Assembly (NCBI GenBank): GCA_036268995.1
Contig: DATATB010000025.1
Coordinates: 1 to 64,000, forward strand
Direction: 5' to 3'
Origin: DATATB01 sp036268995
GTDB lineage: Bacteria; Planctomycetota; Planctomycetia; Pirellulales; PNKZ01
DNA: 64,000 nt
The translations under genes were made by a program, and so were the position numbers. The notes under the pieces are model-generated. The model was not told where the DNA came from and did not search any database. It saw only the letters and a list, made by a program, of their open reading frames with translations. Numbering within the stretch: the stretch's first letter is position 1; each line of letters starts with the position of its first letter. Positions 36,440 to 43,193 of this stretch are shown here, piece by piece.

Positions 36440-37642
36440 CTACCGGTCGATTTCGCCCATTACGATGTCGAGCGAGCCGACGATGGCCGGCACATCGGCA
36501 ATCAGGCAGCCGCGGCAGAGTTCGTGAGTGACCGATAGGTTGCAAAAGCAACTGCTGCGGGCCCGGGCGCGCCAGGGAATCGGCGAGCCGTCGCTGACGA
36601 TGTAAAAGCCCATTTGGCCGCGAGGGCATTCGGTTTCGAGATAGGCCTCGCCCTTGGGTAGCTTTTCGTTCAGCTTCAGCGGCACGGTAAAGGAGCCGCT
36701 GGCCGTGCTGTAGCGGTCGATGGCCTGCCGCACGATGTCGATCGACTGCACGACTTCGAGCATCCGCACGTAGAACCGATGCCAGCAGTCGCCCAACACG
36801 GCGCTCTCGGGCACGGCCGGATAATCGTGGTCCTTCGGGTAATGGCCGTCCTTTTGCACGACCACCTCGAAGGCATAGCCGTCGTACATTTCCGTGTAGC
36901 GGGCTTCGCCGTCGCGCCGCAAGTCGTGGTCCACGCCGCTGCCCCGCAGCACGGGGCCGGTGCAGCCGTAGCTGATGGCCATTTCGGGCGAAAGGACGCC
37001 AATGCCGGCGCAGCGGCGCACGAAAATCGTGTTCGTCGTCAGCAGCGCGTGGCATTCGTCGATGACCGGCCAGAGCTGTTCGAGAAACTCGTCGCATTTT
37101 TGCAGCCAGCCGGGCGGCAGATCGTGCGTGGCGCCGCCGACGGTGAGATAGCTGTATGTCAGTCGGGCGCCGCAGGCCATTTCGAACAGGTCGAGAATCT
37201 TTTCGCGTTCGCGAAAGGCATATAGAAACGGGCTGAACGTGCCCAGGTCGAGGCCGTAGGCGCCCATGCCGACCAGGTGGCTGGCGATGCGGTTCATCTC
37301 GGCGATGATCACGCGCAGGTGCCGGGCTTTTTCCGGCAGCTCGAGCTTCATCAGCTTTTCGACCGTCAGCGCCCAACCGAGATTCATGTTCATGCCGGCC
37401 AGATAGTCCATCCGGTCGGTATAGGGAATCCACTGCTTGGGCGTGAGGTTTTCGCCGATCTTTTCCGCACAGCGATGCAGATAGCCGATGTGCGGCGTGA
37501 CCTCGGAGACGATCTCGCCGTCGGTCCGCAACACCAGCCGCAGCACACCATGCGTGCTCGGATGCTGCGGGCCCATATTGACGAGCATTTCGTCGGTACG
37601 GACATCGAATTCGATAATGCGCGGGTCATCGACGGAGGTCAT
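36440..37642 (-). CDS. nuoD: NADH-quinone oxidoreductase subunit D
   Basis: The 400-residue 49-kDa-type subunit forms the quinone pocket with NuoB. NMGPQHPSTHGVLRLVL, PHIGYLHRCAEK, DRMDYLAGMN, RGSGVDHDLRRD and a C-terminal GSLDIVMGEIDR are canonical. The ATG at 37642 lies three bases from the heptamer repeat that also ends the S23-type gene, so the normal nuoC-nuoD junction has been displaced. Confidence 0.96.
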   Translation of the reverse strand: MTSVDDPRIIEFDVRTDEMLVNMGPQHPSTHGVLRLVLRTDGEIVSEVTPHIGYLHRCAEKIGENLTPKQWIPYTDRMDYLAGMNMNLGWALTVEKLMKLELPEKARHLRVIIAEMNRIASHLVGMGAYGLDLGTFSPFLYAFREREKILDLFEMACGARLTYSYLTVGGATHDLPPGWLQKCDEFLEQLWPVIDECHALLTTNTIFVRRCAGIGVLSPEMAISYGCTGPVLRGSGVDHDLRRDGEARYTEMYDGYAFEVVVQKDGHYPKDHDYPAVPESAVLGDCWHRFYVRMLEVVQSIDIVRQAIDRYSTASGSFTVPLKLNEKLPKGEAYLETECPRGQMGFYIVSDGSPIPWRARARSSCFCNLSVTHELCRGCLIADVPAIVGSLDIVMGEIDR

Positions 37643-37680
37643 TTGTCAGTTGTCCGTGGTCAGTTGTCCGTGGTCAGTTG
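37643..37680. repeat. 14-bp (2 x 7) tandem repeat at the nuoD start
   Basis: TCAGTTGTCCGTGG is repeated twice with a partial third copy. It provides the last 12 codons and the stop of the S23-type gene and ends three bases from the nuoD ATG. Its reverse complement resembles the 38111-38141 tract, so the two flank the S23-type gene in inverted orientation. Confidence 0.85.
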
Positions 37681-38080
37681 CTTTTAGCGGCATCACGGTA
37701 GGCTTGCTGGGAGTTTCTGGAGCGGGGCCGATGGAGCGAAGATATGCGTTGAGGCGCGGGCTGAGTTCATCCAGCAGTGCCTTCAAGGCTGCGACCTGCT
37801 CGGGGGTGAGCAGTTCGCGCACAAAAGCGCGGCGCAGCCAATGTTTTGTTTCGTTGAGTGATCCGCGTGCTACCCGCACGTAACGTCGGTTGTCCTGGTA
37901 TGACCCTTTGCCCGCACCCTCAGCGATGTTGGCGCCGATGCTATCAGCCGAACGTACGAGCTGCTTTCCAACCGTATCCCGTGCAAAGTTCGGCCACGAG
38001 CTGGCAATCTTCCAAATTCGGTCGCAAACTTCCTCCGCCAGTCGGTACACCTGCAAGTTTTCGAAATTCGTCCGCGCCAT
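37646..38080 (-). CDS. S23/IVS-type four-helix bundle protein
   Basis: The 144 residues match the four-helix-bundle family first known from 23S rRNA intervening sequences: NFENLQVYRLAEEVCDRIW, KQLVRSADSIGANIAEGAGK, RYVRVARGSLNETKHWL. Members are small, basic and often sit in odd genomic places; their role is unresolved. This one lies between nuoC and nuoD and breaks the usual gene adjacency. The final TDHGQLTTDN tail is encoded by the heptamer repeat rather than by the domain. Confidence 0.88.
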   Translation of the reverse strand: MARTNFENLQVYRLAEEVCDRIWKIASSWPNFARDTVGKQLVRSADSIGANIAEGAGKGSYQDNRRYVRVARGSLNETKHWLRRAFVRELLTPEQVAALKALLDELSPRLNAYLRSIGPAPETPSKPTVMPLKATDHGQLTTDN

Positions 38081-38110
38081 GCGTCACCGCGCACCATCAT
38101 GCTGTCGTAC

Positions 38111-38141
38111 CAACTGGCAACTGGCAACTGGCAACGGACAA
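38111..38141. repeat. heptamer tandem repeat (ACTGGCA) before nuoC stop
   Basis: Three copies of ACTGGCA and one ACGGACA variant lie three bases from the nuoC stop codon. Over 17 bp the tract is an inverted match (15 of 17) to the repeat at 37643-37680 on the other side of the S23-type gene. Confidence 0.82.
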
Positions 38142-38144
38142 GTT

Positions 38145-38675
38145 TTATCTTCCCCTGATGCCGTGGTATTCCAGCGGCATTTCGTAGTCTTTGCGCAGCG
38201 GGTGGTCGACCCAGTCTTCGGGGCATAGGATTCGCCGCAGATTTGGATGGCCGGTGAAACGCACGCCGGACAGGTCATAGACCTCGCGCTCGTGCCAATC
38301 GGCCGTGCGCCAGATGTCGCTCACGCTGGGCACCTCGGGCAACTCGCCCGGCTTGTCGTTTTTCCAGCGCGGCAGTAGCACCTTGAGCACCAGGCTGCGC
38401 TTGTGCGGCAGGCTCCAGAGGTGGTAGACGACTTCGGTGTGCGGCTCCCAGCCGGTCTTGGCGGCCTTTTTGGGGTCGGCCTCGAAGTAATCCACACCGC
38501 TAACGCAATTGAGGAAATCGAACCGCAAGTCCGGCTCGTCGTGCAGAAAGCGGCAGACCTCGCGCAAGCCGTCGGGCGAGACCTCGATCCATGGATCGAT
38601 CACCTCGAGACTGGCCCCGGTGATCTTTTCGCCAAAGCGGGCTTTCAGCCGGTCGACAAACGACGTTCCACTCAT
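38145..38675 (-). CDS. nuoC: NADH-quinone oxidoreductase subunit C
   Basis: The 176-residue 30-kDa-type subunit of the peripheral arm. FDFLNCVSGVDY, DIWRTADWHEREVYDLSGV and GHPNLRRILCPEDWVDHPLRKDY are the family signature, and it ends soon after that motif as a stand-alone NuoC. It is not fused to NuoD; the S23-type gene lies between them. Confidence 0.95.
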   Translation of the reverse strand: MSGTSFVDRLKARFGEKITGASLEVIDPWIEVSPDGLREVCRFLHDEPDLRFDFLNCVSGVDYFEADPKKAAKTGWEPHTEVVYHLWSLPHKRSLVLKVLLPRWKNDKPGELPEVPSVSDIWRTADWHEREVYDLSGVRFTGHPNLRRILCPEDWVDHPLRKDYEMPLEYHGIRGR

Positions 38676-38753
38676 CGAGCGTGCCTTATTAGAAACAGGA
38701 ACTTAGTTCGACTGCCCCTCGTGCGCGCCAACCGAGTCCGGCGGTCAGAACAT

Positions 38754-39404
38754 TCATGCGGACAGCGCGGCTTCTTCCATTGCGTCCGATGCTGGCGGCG
38801 TGGGCAGCGGCAAGCCCGCGCGCTGGCGGCTGACGGCGCGGACCCAATCCAGGTCGCCCCGCATCCAGACATAGGCGAAGCCGACGAGCAAGACCGCGAA
38901 AAATACCAGGATGTCCACGATCGAGGTCCGTGCCAGCGACGCAGCCGTGTCGCGGATGGCCGCCGTGTTTTCGGTCACGTCGCCCTGCGGCTTCGGCAGT
39001 GCGGGGGTCGGCACGCCCAGGGCCGCCAGCGTGTTGCGCGTGCCGGTGGCCAACTCGATCTTTCCTGGCTGACCGATGGGGGCGCCGTCGGCCGAAGTTT
39101 GGACGACCGGCTGATAATGCGGATCCATCAGGTGCGTGGCTTTGCCGAAGACCACGGCCCAGGGAAAGAAGAACGCGATTTCGACGTCGAAAATAATGAA
39201 CAACAAGGCCACGACATAGAACCGCAAATCGAATTGCACAAAGCTCGAGCCGATGGTCGGCTCGCCGCATTCGTAGACTTCGAGCTTCTCGACGTTGGGC
39301 GCCTTGGGGCGAACGAATTTGCCGACCAACAGGTTGACAAACAAAAACAAAAAGCCCAAAGCAACGAACAGGGCCAGGTAGGCGACGATGGCGGTCGGCG
39401 ACAT
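38754..39404 (-). CDS. nuoA: NADH-quinone oxidoreductase subunit A with long C-terminal extension
   Basis: The first 100 residues are NuoA (YECGEPTIGSSFVQFDLRFY, FIIFDVEIAFFFPWA) with membrane helices; NuoA borders the quinone cavity. An extra 110 residues follow, with one more helix (VDILVFFAVLLVGFAYVWM) and a soluble tail. nuoB, which normally follows, is absent: only 78 bp separate this gene from nuoC. Confidence 0.93.
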   Translation of the reverse strand: MSPTAIVAYLALFVALGFLFLFVNLLVGKFVRPKAPNVEKLEVYECGEPTIGSSFVQFDLRFYVVALLFIIFDVEIAFFFPWAVVFGKATHLMDPHYQPVVQTSADGAPIGQPGKIELATGTRNTLAALGVPTPALPKPQGDVTENTAAIRDTAASLARTSIVDILVFFAVLLVGFAYVWMRGDLDWVRAVSRQRAGLPLPTPPASDAMEEAALSA

Positions 39405-39593
39405 GAGCTACTTACGCCGGGAGCGGCTGGGGCCAAATCGGGCGAGCCACGCAGGCTCGTGAGAGGTCGATTGTAAAGCCGTGCCCCCGTTTTGCAAGCG
39501 GAGCCGCAGAGGAGGGGAATTCGTAAGAATTCCATCGGCGAGCCGGGAGCGTCAGCGACCGGAGTTCGTACGGCACGCCTTCCGCTATAGCGT

Positions 39594-40064
39594 CTACGAG
39601 AGCGACGAGTCGCTCGGCGAACCGCCCGCCACGCTGCCGGCGGCGAGCGGCTGGCGCCCTTGGAAGCCGGCCTCGAGGTCGTGCCAGTACATGACGTCGG
39701 GCTCGCCCAGCTTCCAGCACAAAAATACGGGCCGCCCGTCGATCATCGCCGGAAAATCGACGAGGCCCTCGGGGCCGTTCTTCGGATCCACGCCCAATTG
39801 CCGCAGTTCTTCCACGTATTCTTGCAGGCGCTGCGCGTCCTTTTCGAGCTCTTGTTCGACCAGGGCCAACTCTTCGCCATACACATCGCGCGACGAAGCG
39901 GCCTTCTCGCGGCCGGCACGCAAGGCGGCCAGCCGCTCTCGACGTTCGATCACTTCGCGCGAAAGTTCCGACAAGTCCTTGGTAATGGCCCGCACCAGCG
40001 GCAAAGCCGCGTTGGCCTGCTCGGGGGTAAACAGCTTGCGGCCTTCGAAAGGATTGTCGGTCAT
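39594..40064 (-). CDS. DUF2203 family protein
   Basis: A 156-residue protein with a long predicted coiled coil (about 25-90, rich in Glu, Arg and Leu) and the closing motif FPAMIDGRPVFLCWKLGEPD, typical of DUF2203. The function is not known. It lies between nuoI and nuoA on the same strand and may be carried on the nuo transcript. The 189 bp to nuoA hold only a GAGCCGGGAGCGTCAGCGAC word resembling common dispersed repeats. Confidence 0.85.
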   Translation of the reverse strand: MTDNPFEGRKLFTPEQANAALPLVRAITKDLSELSREVIERRERLAALRAGREKAASSRDVYGEELALVEQELEKDAQRLQEYVEELRQLGVDPKNGPEGLVDFPAMIDGRPVFLCWKLGEPDVMYWHDLEAGFQGRQPLAAGSVAGGSPSDSSLS

Positions 40065-40140
40065 TTTTACTTACCCTCGCTGTCGCCCCTGCCGGAACTT
40101 GTCGCCCTCTGAAGCTAACGCTCGAGCGGCCTGCCGCTCA

Positions 40141-40222
40141 TTGATTCGGCCCGCCTATTGATTCGGCCCGCCTATTGATTCGGCCCGCCTATTGATTCGG
40201 CCCGCCTATTGATTCGGCCCAC
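40141..40222. repeat. 17-bp minisatellite overlapping the nuoI 3' end
   Basis: TTGATTCGGCCCGCCTA is repeated four times head to tail (40141-40208), followed by a partial fifth copy. The partial copy carries the last codons and the TAG stop of nuoI. Because 17 is not a multiple of three, copy-number change would not preserve frame, but all full copies lie downstream of the stop. Confidence 0.92.
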
Positions 40223-40739
40223 TGTGGACGGGTTCAACGATCACCTTCGAACCGGCGACGGCCGCCGGATTGAGCGTGGCCCGGCCCCAGGCAATCTCGA
40301 CCGGCAAGCGCGAAAAATCGACAATGCAGCCGTCGCGGCTGTAGCAGCTCAAGTCGTGCGTGGCGCCCATAAAAATGCAATCCACCGGGCAAGGGTCGAC
40401 GCACAGGGCGCAAAACATGCACTTCGTATAGTCGATCGTAAAGCCCGTGACCTTAAAGCCTTTGCCCTGCGTCACCCGTTCCTTGCCAATATAAATGCAG
40501 TCGACGGGGCAGGCCTTGGCGCACTGGTCGCAGGCGATGCAGGTGGTCAGATCGTAGCGATGAAAACCGCGATATCGCGGTGCCACGGGCACCGGCAGTT
40601 CGGGATACTGAAAGTGATCGGTGAACGTTTTTCGCTGCGGATCATAGGTCCTGATCCAATAGCGCAGCGTGACCCACAGTCCGTGCGCCACGGTGCTCAC
40701 GGCGTCCAGTACATCCCGAAACCACTGAAGCATGAGCAT
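40206..40739 (-). CDS. nuoI: NADH-quinone oxidoreductase subunit I
   Basis: This 177-residue ferredoxin-like subunit carries clusters N6a and N6b. CIACDQCAKACPVDC (Cys67, 70, 73, 77) and CMFCALCVDPCPVDC (Cys107, 110, 113, 117) provide the two 4Fe-4S sites. The Met at position 3 is an alternative start. It heads the cluster, upstream of DUF2203 and nuoA, whereas nuoI normally follows nuoH. Confidence 0.95.
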   Translation of the reverse strand: MLMLQWFRDVLDAVSTVAHGLWVTLRYWIRTYDPQRKTFTDHFQYPELPVPVAPRYRGFHRYDLTTCIACDQCAKACPVDCIYIGKERVTQGKGFKVTGFTIDYTKCMFCALCVDPCPVDCIFMGATHDLSCYSRDGCIVDFSRLPVEIAWGRATLNPAAVAGSKVIVEPVHSGPNQ

Positions 40740-41000
40740 GGTCCGCTAGAACAGGGGCCGCAAAAAGTTGGTCGGCAAATCGAGGTTGGACAGCTGCACA
40801 CGAGGGAGACACAACGCTACCGAAGCCGCCCAAAATGTCGTCTGGGGGCGGCAGCAAACACCGGCGAGTCGAGCAGAGGACATCGACGTTTGAATTATAG
40901 GCATCGCGCCGAGTCTCGCAAGCAACAAAGGCGAAGGCCGAATGACGACGACTCGCGTTGTGTCATGCACACTTTGGGGCATGCGGAAATGGTGCGCGGT

Positions 41001-41033
41001 GGTCCGTTTGTCCGTGGTCCGTTGTCAGTAGCC
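41001..41033. repeat. degenerate heptamer repeat (GGTCCGT/GTCAG words)
   Basis: GTCCGTTTGTCCGTGGTCC followed by GTTGTCAG is built from the same seven-base words as the tracts at 26911, 37643 and 38111. It is more degenerate and lies in the nuoI-csrA gap. Confidence 0.65.
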
Positions 41034-41401
41034 AGCGCGGCCTATGGTCCGTGGCGGGCTGGGCGTCGTTCGGTGGGGATTAGCCGGCTTCGAGGAGGCG
41101 GCGGCTTTTGGGGCCGTTGGCCCAAACTGGCAGGCCTCGGCCGAATGACAAAAAGTGTCGGGCAGGTGACACATCCGGGCCGGGCGACGCTGGAAGGCAT
41201 TATTTAGTCGTTTTGTCGACAATGCGGTTTCAATTGCACGCGTGGCGTGATGTAAGTTGCTTGAGCATATGTTGTTGCTGATTCTAATTTGGGGTGCGGC
41301 CAACGTGTCACGCCTGGGGTGCCGAGTGTAGCGCCTTTACTAAAAGTATGCCAAAAAGGGCCAAACTGTGAAAAAAAGCCTCGCCGTGGCCCTTGCGCAG
41401 C

Positions 41402-41429
41402 TTGACTCTCATTAACGAGCACGTAGAGT
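41402..41429 (+). promoter_or_regulatory. possible sigma-70 promoter for csrA
   Basis: TTGACT (41402-41407) is 16 bp from TAGAGT (41424-41429), which matches four of six -10 positions. It would leave a leader of about 155 nt before csrA. Confidence 0.35.
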
Positions 41430-41594
41430 GAAATGAGGCAAACTCCTGCGCACTGCCTGTTTTCGGTCCGCCACTAGGGGCGGTCGGCTGTGGGAAGAAG
41501 CGGGGATTGAAGTACCAGTTTCTCGCCGGTTTGGTCCAAGGAGGACGCTCCCAATCCCAGAGGAGCTCCGAGTCACGAAGCGAAGGAATGGGCG

Positions 41595-41831
41595 ATGTTG
41601 GTCTTATCCCGCAAGAAGAATGAAAGCATTGTCATTAACAATGACATCACGATCGTTGTCGTCGAAATTCGCGGCGACAAGGTTCGTCTAGGCGTGGAAG
41701 CTCCCAAGGAAGTTCCGGTGCATCGGCGTGAAGTTTACGACGCCATCCACCGGAATGCCGCAGGCGCCGAGGGAAGTTCTACCCTGCCAAACAAGGCAAC
41801 GCAAGCAGATGCTCCGGCCGGCGAAGCCTAA
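41595..41831 (+). CDS. csrA: carbon storage regulator CsrA
   Basis: The 78-residue protein is a CsrA/RsmA RNA-binding dimer that blocks or alters translation at GGA-containing leaders. MLVLSRKKNESIVINNDITI, VRLGVEAPKEVPVHRREVY are the conserved strands and RNA-contact residues. The last 20 residues are a non-conserved tail. AAGGA lies 8 bases before the ATG. The gene is apparently monocistronic. GAGGAG and AGGA words in its own leader could allow autoregulation. Confidence 0.96.
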   Translation: MLVLSRKKNESIVINNDITIVVVEIRGDKVRLGVEAPKEVPVHRREVYDAIHRNAAGAEGSSTLPNKATQADAPAGEA

Positions 41832-41943
41832 GGGCCAAGCCTGCTCCCGCCTGCCTGCCGCTTGCCTCTCTCCCGCCGCTGGTTCGTTTCCAAAATTTGG
41901 CATTCGCGCAGGCCATCGACTTTCGCTGGAGACAGCGCGATAC

Positions 41944-41972
41944 TTGACGAACGGGCCGGGCTGCCGTTATAC
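41944..41972 (+). promoter_or_regulatory. sigma-70-type promoter of tRNA-Glu/hemH
   Basis: TTGACG (41944-41949) and TTATAC (41967-41972) are separated by exactly 17 bp. The predicted start near 41979 lies about 15 bp before the tRNA 5' end, so this promoter would drive the tRNA and probably hemH. Confidence 0.75.
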
Positions 41973-41993
41973 CCGGTCGCTGGCCGAATTGCC

Positions 41994-42068
41994 GGCCCCG
42001 TCGTCTAGCCAGGTCTAGGACACAGGCCTTTCACGCCTGCAACACGGGTTCGAATCCCGTCGGGGTCA
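41994..42068 (+). tRNA. tRNA-Glu (anticodon TTC)
   Basis: The 75-nt gene folds as a cloverleaf. GGCCCCG at the 5' end pairs with CGGGGTC at the 3' end, the anticodon stem CAGGC/GCCTG encloses CTTTCAC with TTC at 42030-42032, and the T-arm contains GGTTCGAATCC. The CCA end is not encoded. hemH starts two bases after the discriminator A. Confidence 0.96.
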
Positions 42069-42070
42069 TT

Positions 42071-43123
42071 TTGAGTGGTACGCCCGGCTATGATGCCGTG
42101 CTGATCGTTTCGTTCGGCGGGCCCGAGCGGCCGGAAGACGTGATTCCTTTTCTGGAAAACGTCGTCCGGGGCAAGCCGGTGCCGCGCGAGCGCTTGCTCG
42201 AAGTGGCCGAACATTATTATCACTTCGGCGGCGCCAGCCCGATCAATGCCCAGAACCGTGCCTTGCAGACGGCGCTCATAGCCGAACTGGCGCAGCACGG
42301 CCCCCGGCTGCCCGTTTATCTGGGCAATCGCAATTGGCATCCACTGCTAGCGGATACGCTCACTCAGATGAGTCGCGACGGCGTCCGCCACGCGCTCGGC
42401 CTATTCACGTCCGCCTACAGCTCGTACTCCAGTTGCCGGCAGTATCTCGAAAACATTGCCGACGCCCAATCGGCAGTGGGTCCGGCGGCCCCGCGAGTCT
42501 CGAAGCTGCGGGCCTACTTCAATCATCCCGGCTTCATCGAGCCGATGATCCAGCGCACGCTTGCGGCCTTGAATCAGATCGACGACGAGCGCCGCTCCGA
42601 CGCTTATTTGCTATTCACGGCCCACAGTATTCCGCAAGTCATGGCCGATGGTTGCCGCTACGAGCAGCAGTTGGCAGAAGCCTCGCGACTGGTGGCCGCG
42701 GGCGTAGGCGCCGCGCGATATCGGATGGTGTATCAAAGCCGCAGCGGTCCCCCCAGTCAGGCGTGGCTCGAACCAGACATCAACGATGCGCTCGGCGAGC
42801 TGGCGGCCGCCGGCGTACGCGACGTGGCGGTCGTGCCGATCGGATTCCTGTCCGATCATCTCGAAATCCTGTACGACCTTGATACCGAAGCTCGGGACCG
42901 GTGCCGGCAGCTCGGCATCCACATGGTTCGGGCCGAGACAGTCGGCTCGCATCCGCGATTTGTGCAAATGATTCGCGAGCTGATCTGCGAGCGGATTGCC
43001 GAGCCAAGCGAGCGGGCCGTCATCGGGCACTTCGGCGCGTGCCCGGACATTTGCCCCGCCGATTGCTGCCCTCGTTCTTCCTCGTCCTCCCCTCTCCCCT
43101 CGTGGGAGAGGGGCCGGGGGTGA
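42071..43123 (+). CDS. hemH: ferrochelatase
   Basis: The 350-residue protein inserts iron into a porphyrin in heme synthesis. VSFGGPERPEDVIPFLENV, FTSAYSSYSSCRQY, LFTAHSIPQ, VYQSRSGPPSQAWLEPDI and PIGFLSDHLEILYDLD are conserved. TTG at 42071 is used; a GTG at 42098 is the alternative. The last dozen residues (SSPLPSWERGRG) are encoded by a dispersed hairpin repeat and are not part of the fold. It lies directly downstream of tRNA-Glu and converges on the thiolase gene. Confidence 0.92.
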   Translation: MSGTPGYDAVLIVSFGGPERPEDVIPFLENVVRGKPVPRERLLEVAEHYYHFGGASPINAQNRALQTALIAELAQHGPRLPVYLGNRNWHPLLADTLTQMSRDGVRHALGLFTSAYSSYSSCRQYLENIADAQSAVGPAAPRVSKLRAYFNHPGFIEPMIQRTLAALNQIDDERRSDAYLLFTAHSIPQVMADGCRYEQQLAEASRLVAAGVGAARYRMVYQSRSGPPSQAWLEPDINDALGELAAAGVRDVAVVPIGFLSDHLEILYDLDTEARDRCRQLGIHMVRAETVGSHPRFVQMIRELICERIAEPSERAVIGHFGACPDICPADCCPRSSSSSPLPSWERGRG

Positions 43124-43128
43124 GGGGG
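43089..43128. repeat. hairpin repeat forming the hemH 3' end
   Basis: CCCCTCTCCC (43089-43098) pairs with GGGAGAGGGG (43104-43113). GCCGGGGGTGAGGGGG follows and holds the hemH stop. Similar words occur inside the element at 60283-60383. It may serve as a terminator between convergent hemH and the thiolase gene. Confidence 0.75.
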
Positions 43129-43193
43129 CGGAGCACGCACGACGCCGCTTCTCGTAATGCCCGCCGCTCGCCGACATGCGCCGCTCGCCGCGC

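Larger units (their letters stand above)
40740..41594. other. 855-bp intergenic region between nuoI and csrA
   Basis: No protein gene is convincing here. It serves as the upstream region of both the leftward nuo cluster and rightward csrA. It holds a heptamer-type repeat (41001-41033), a GTGTCGGGCAGGTGACAC stretch near 41155-41172, an AT-richer block at about 41195-41360, and a possible promoter at 41402-41429. An unannotated small RNA is possible. Confidence 0.5.

Noticed and set aside
37646..38080. S23-type gene as a displaced nuoB
   Set aside because: It has no Cys cluster ligands or NuoB motifs and matches the four-helix-bundle family clearly.
40141..40222. CRISPR array
   Set aside because: The repeats are contiguous 17-bp units with no spacers, and no cas genes are present.
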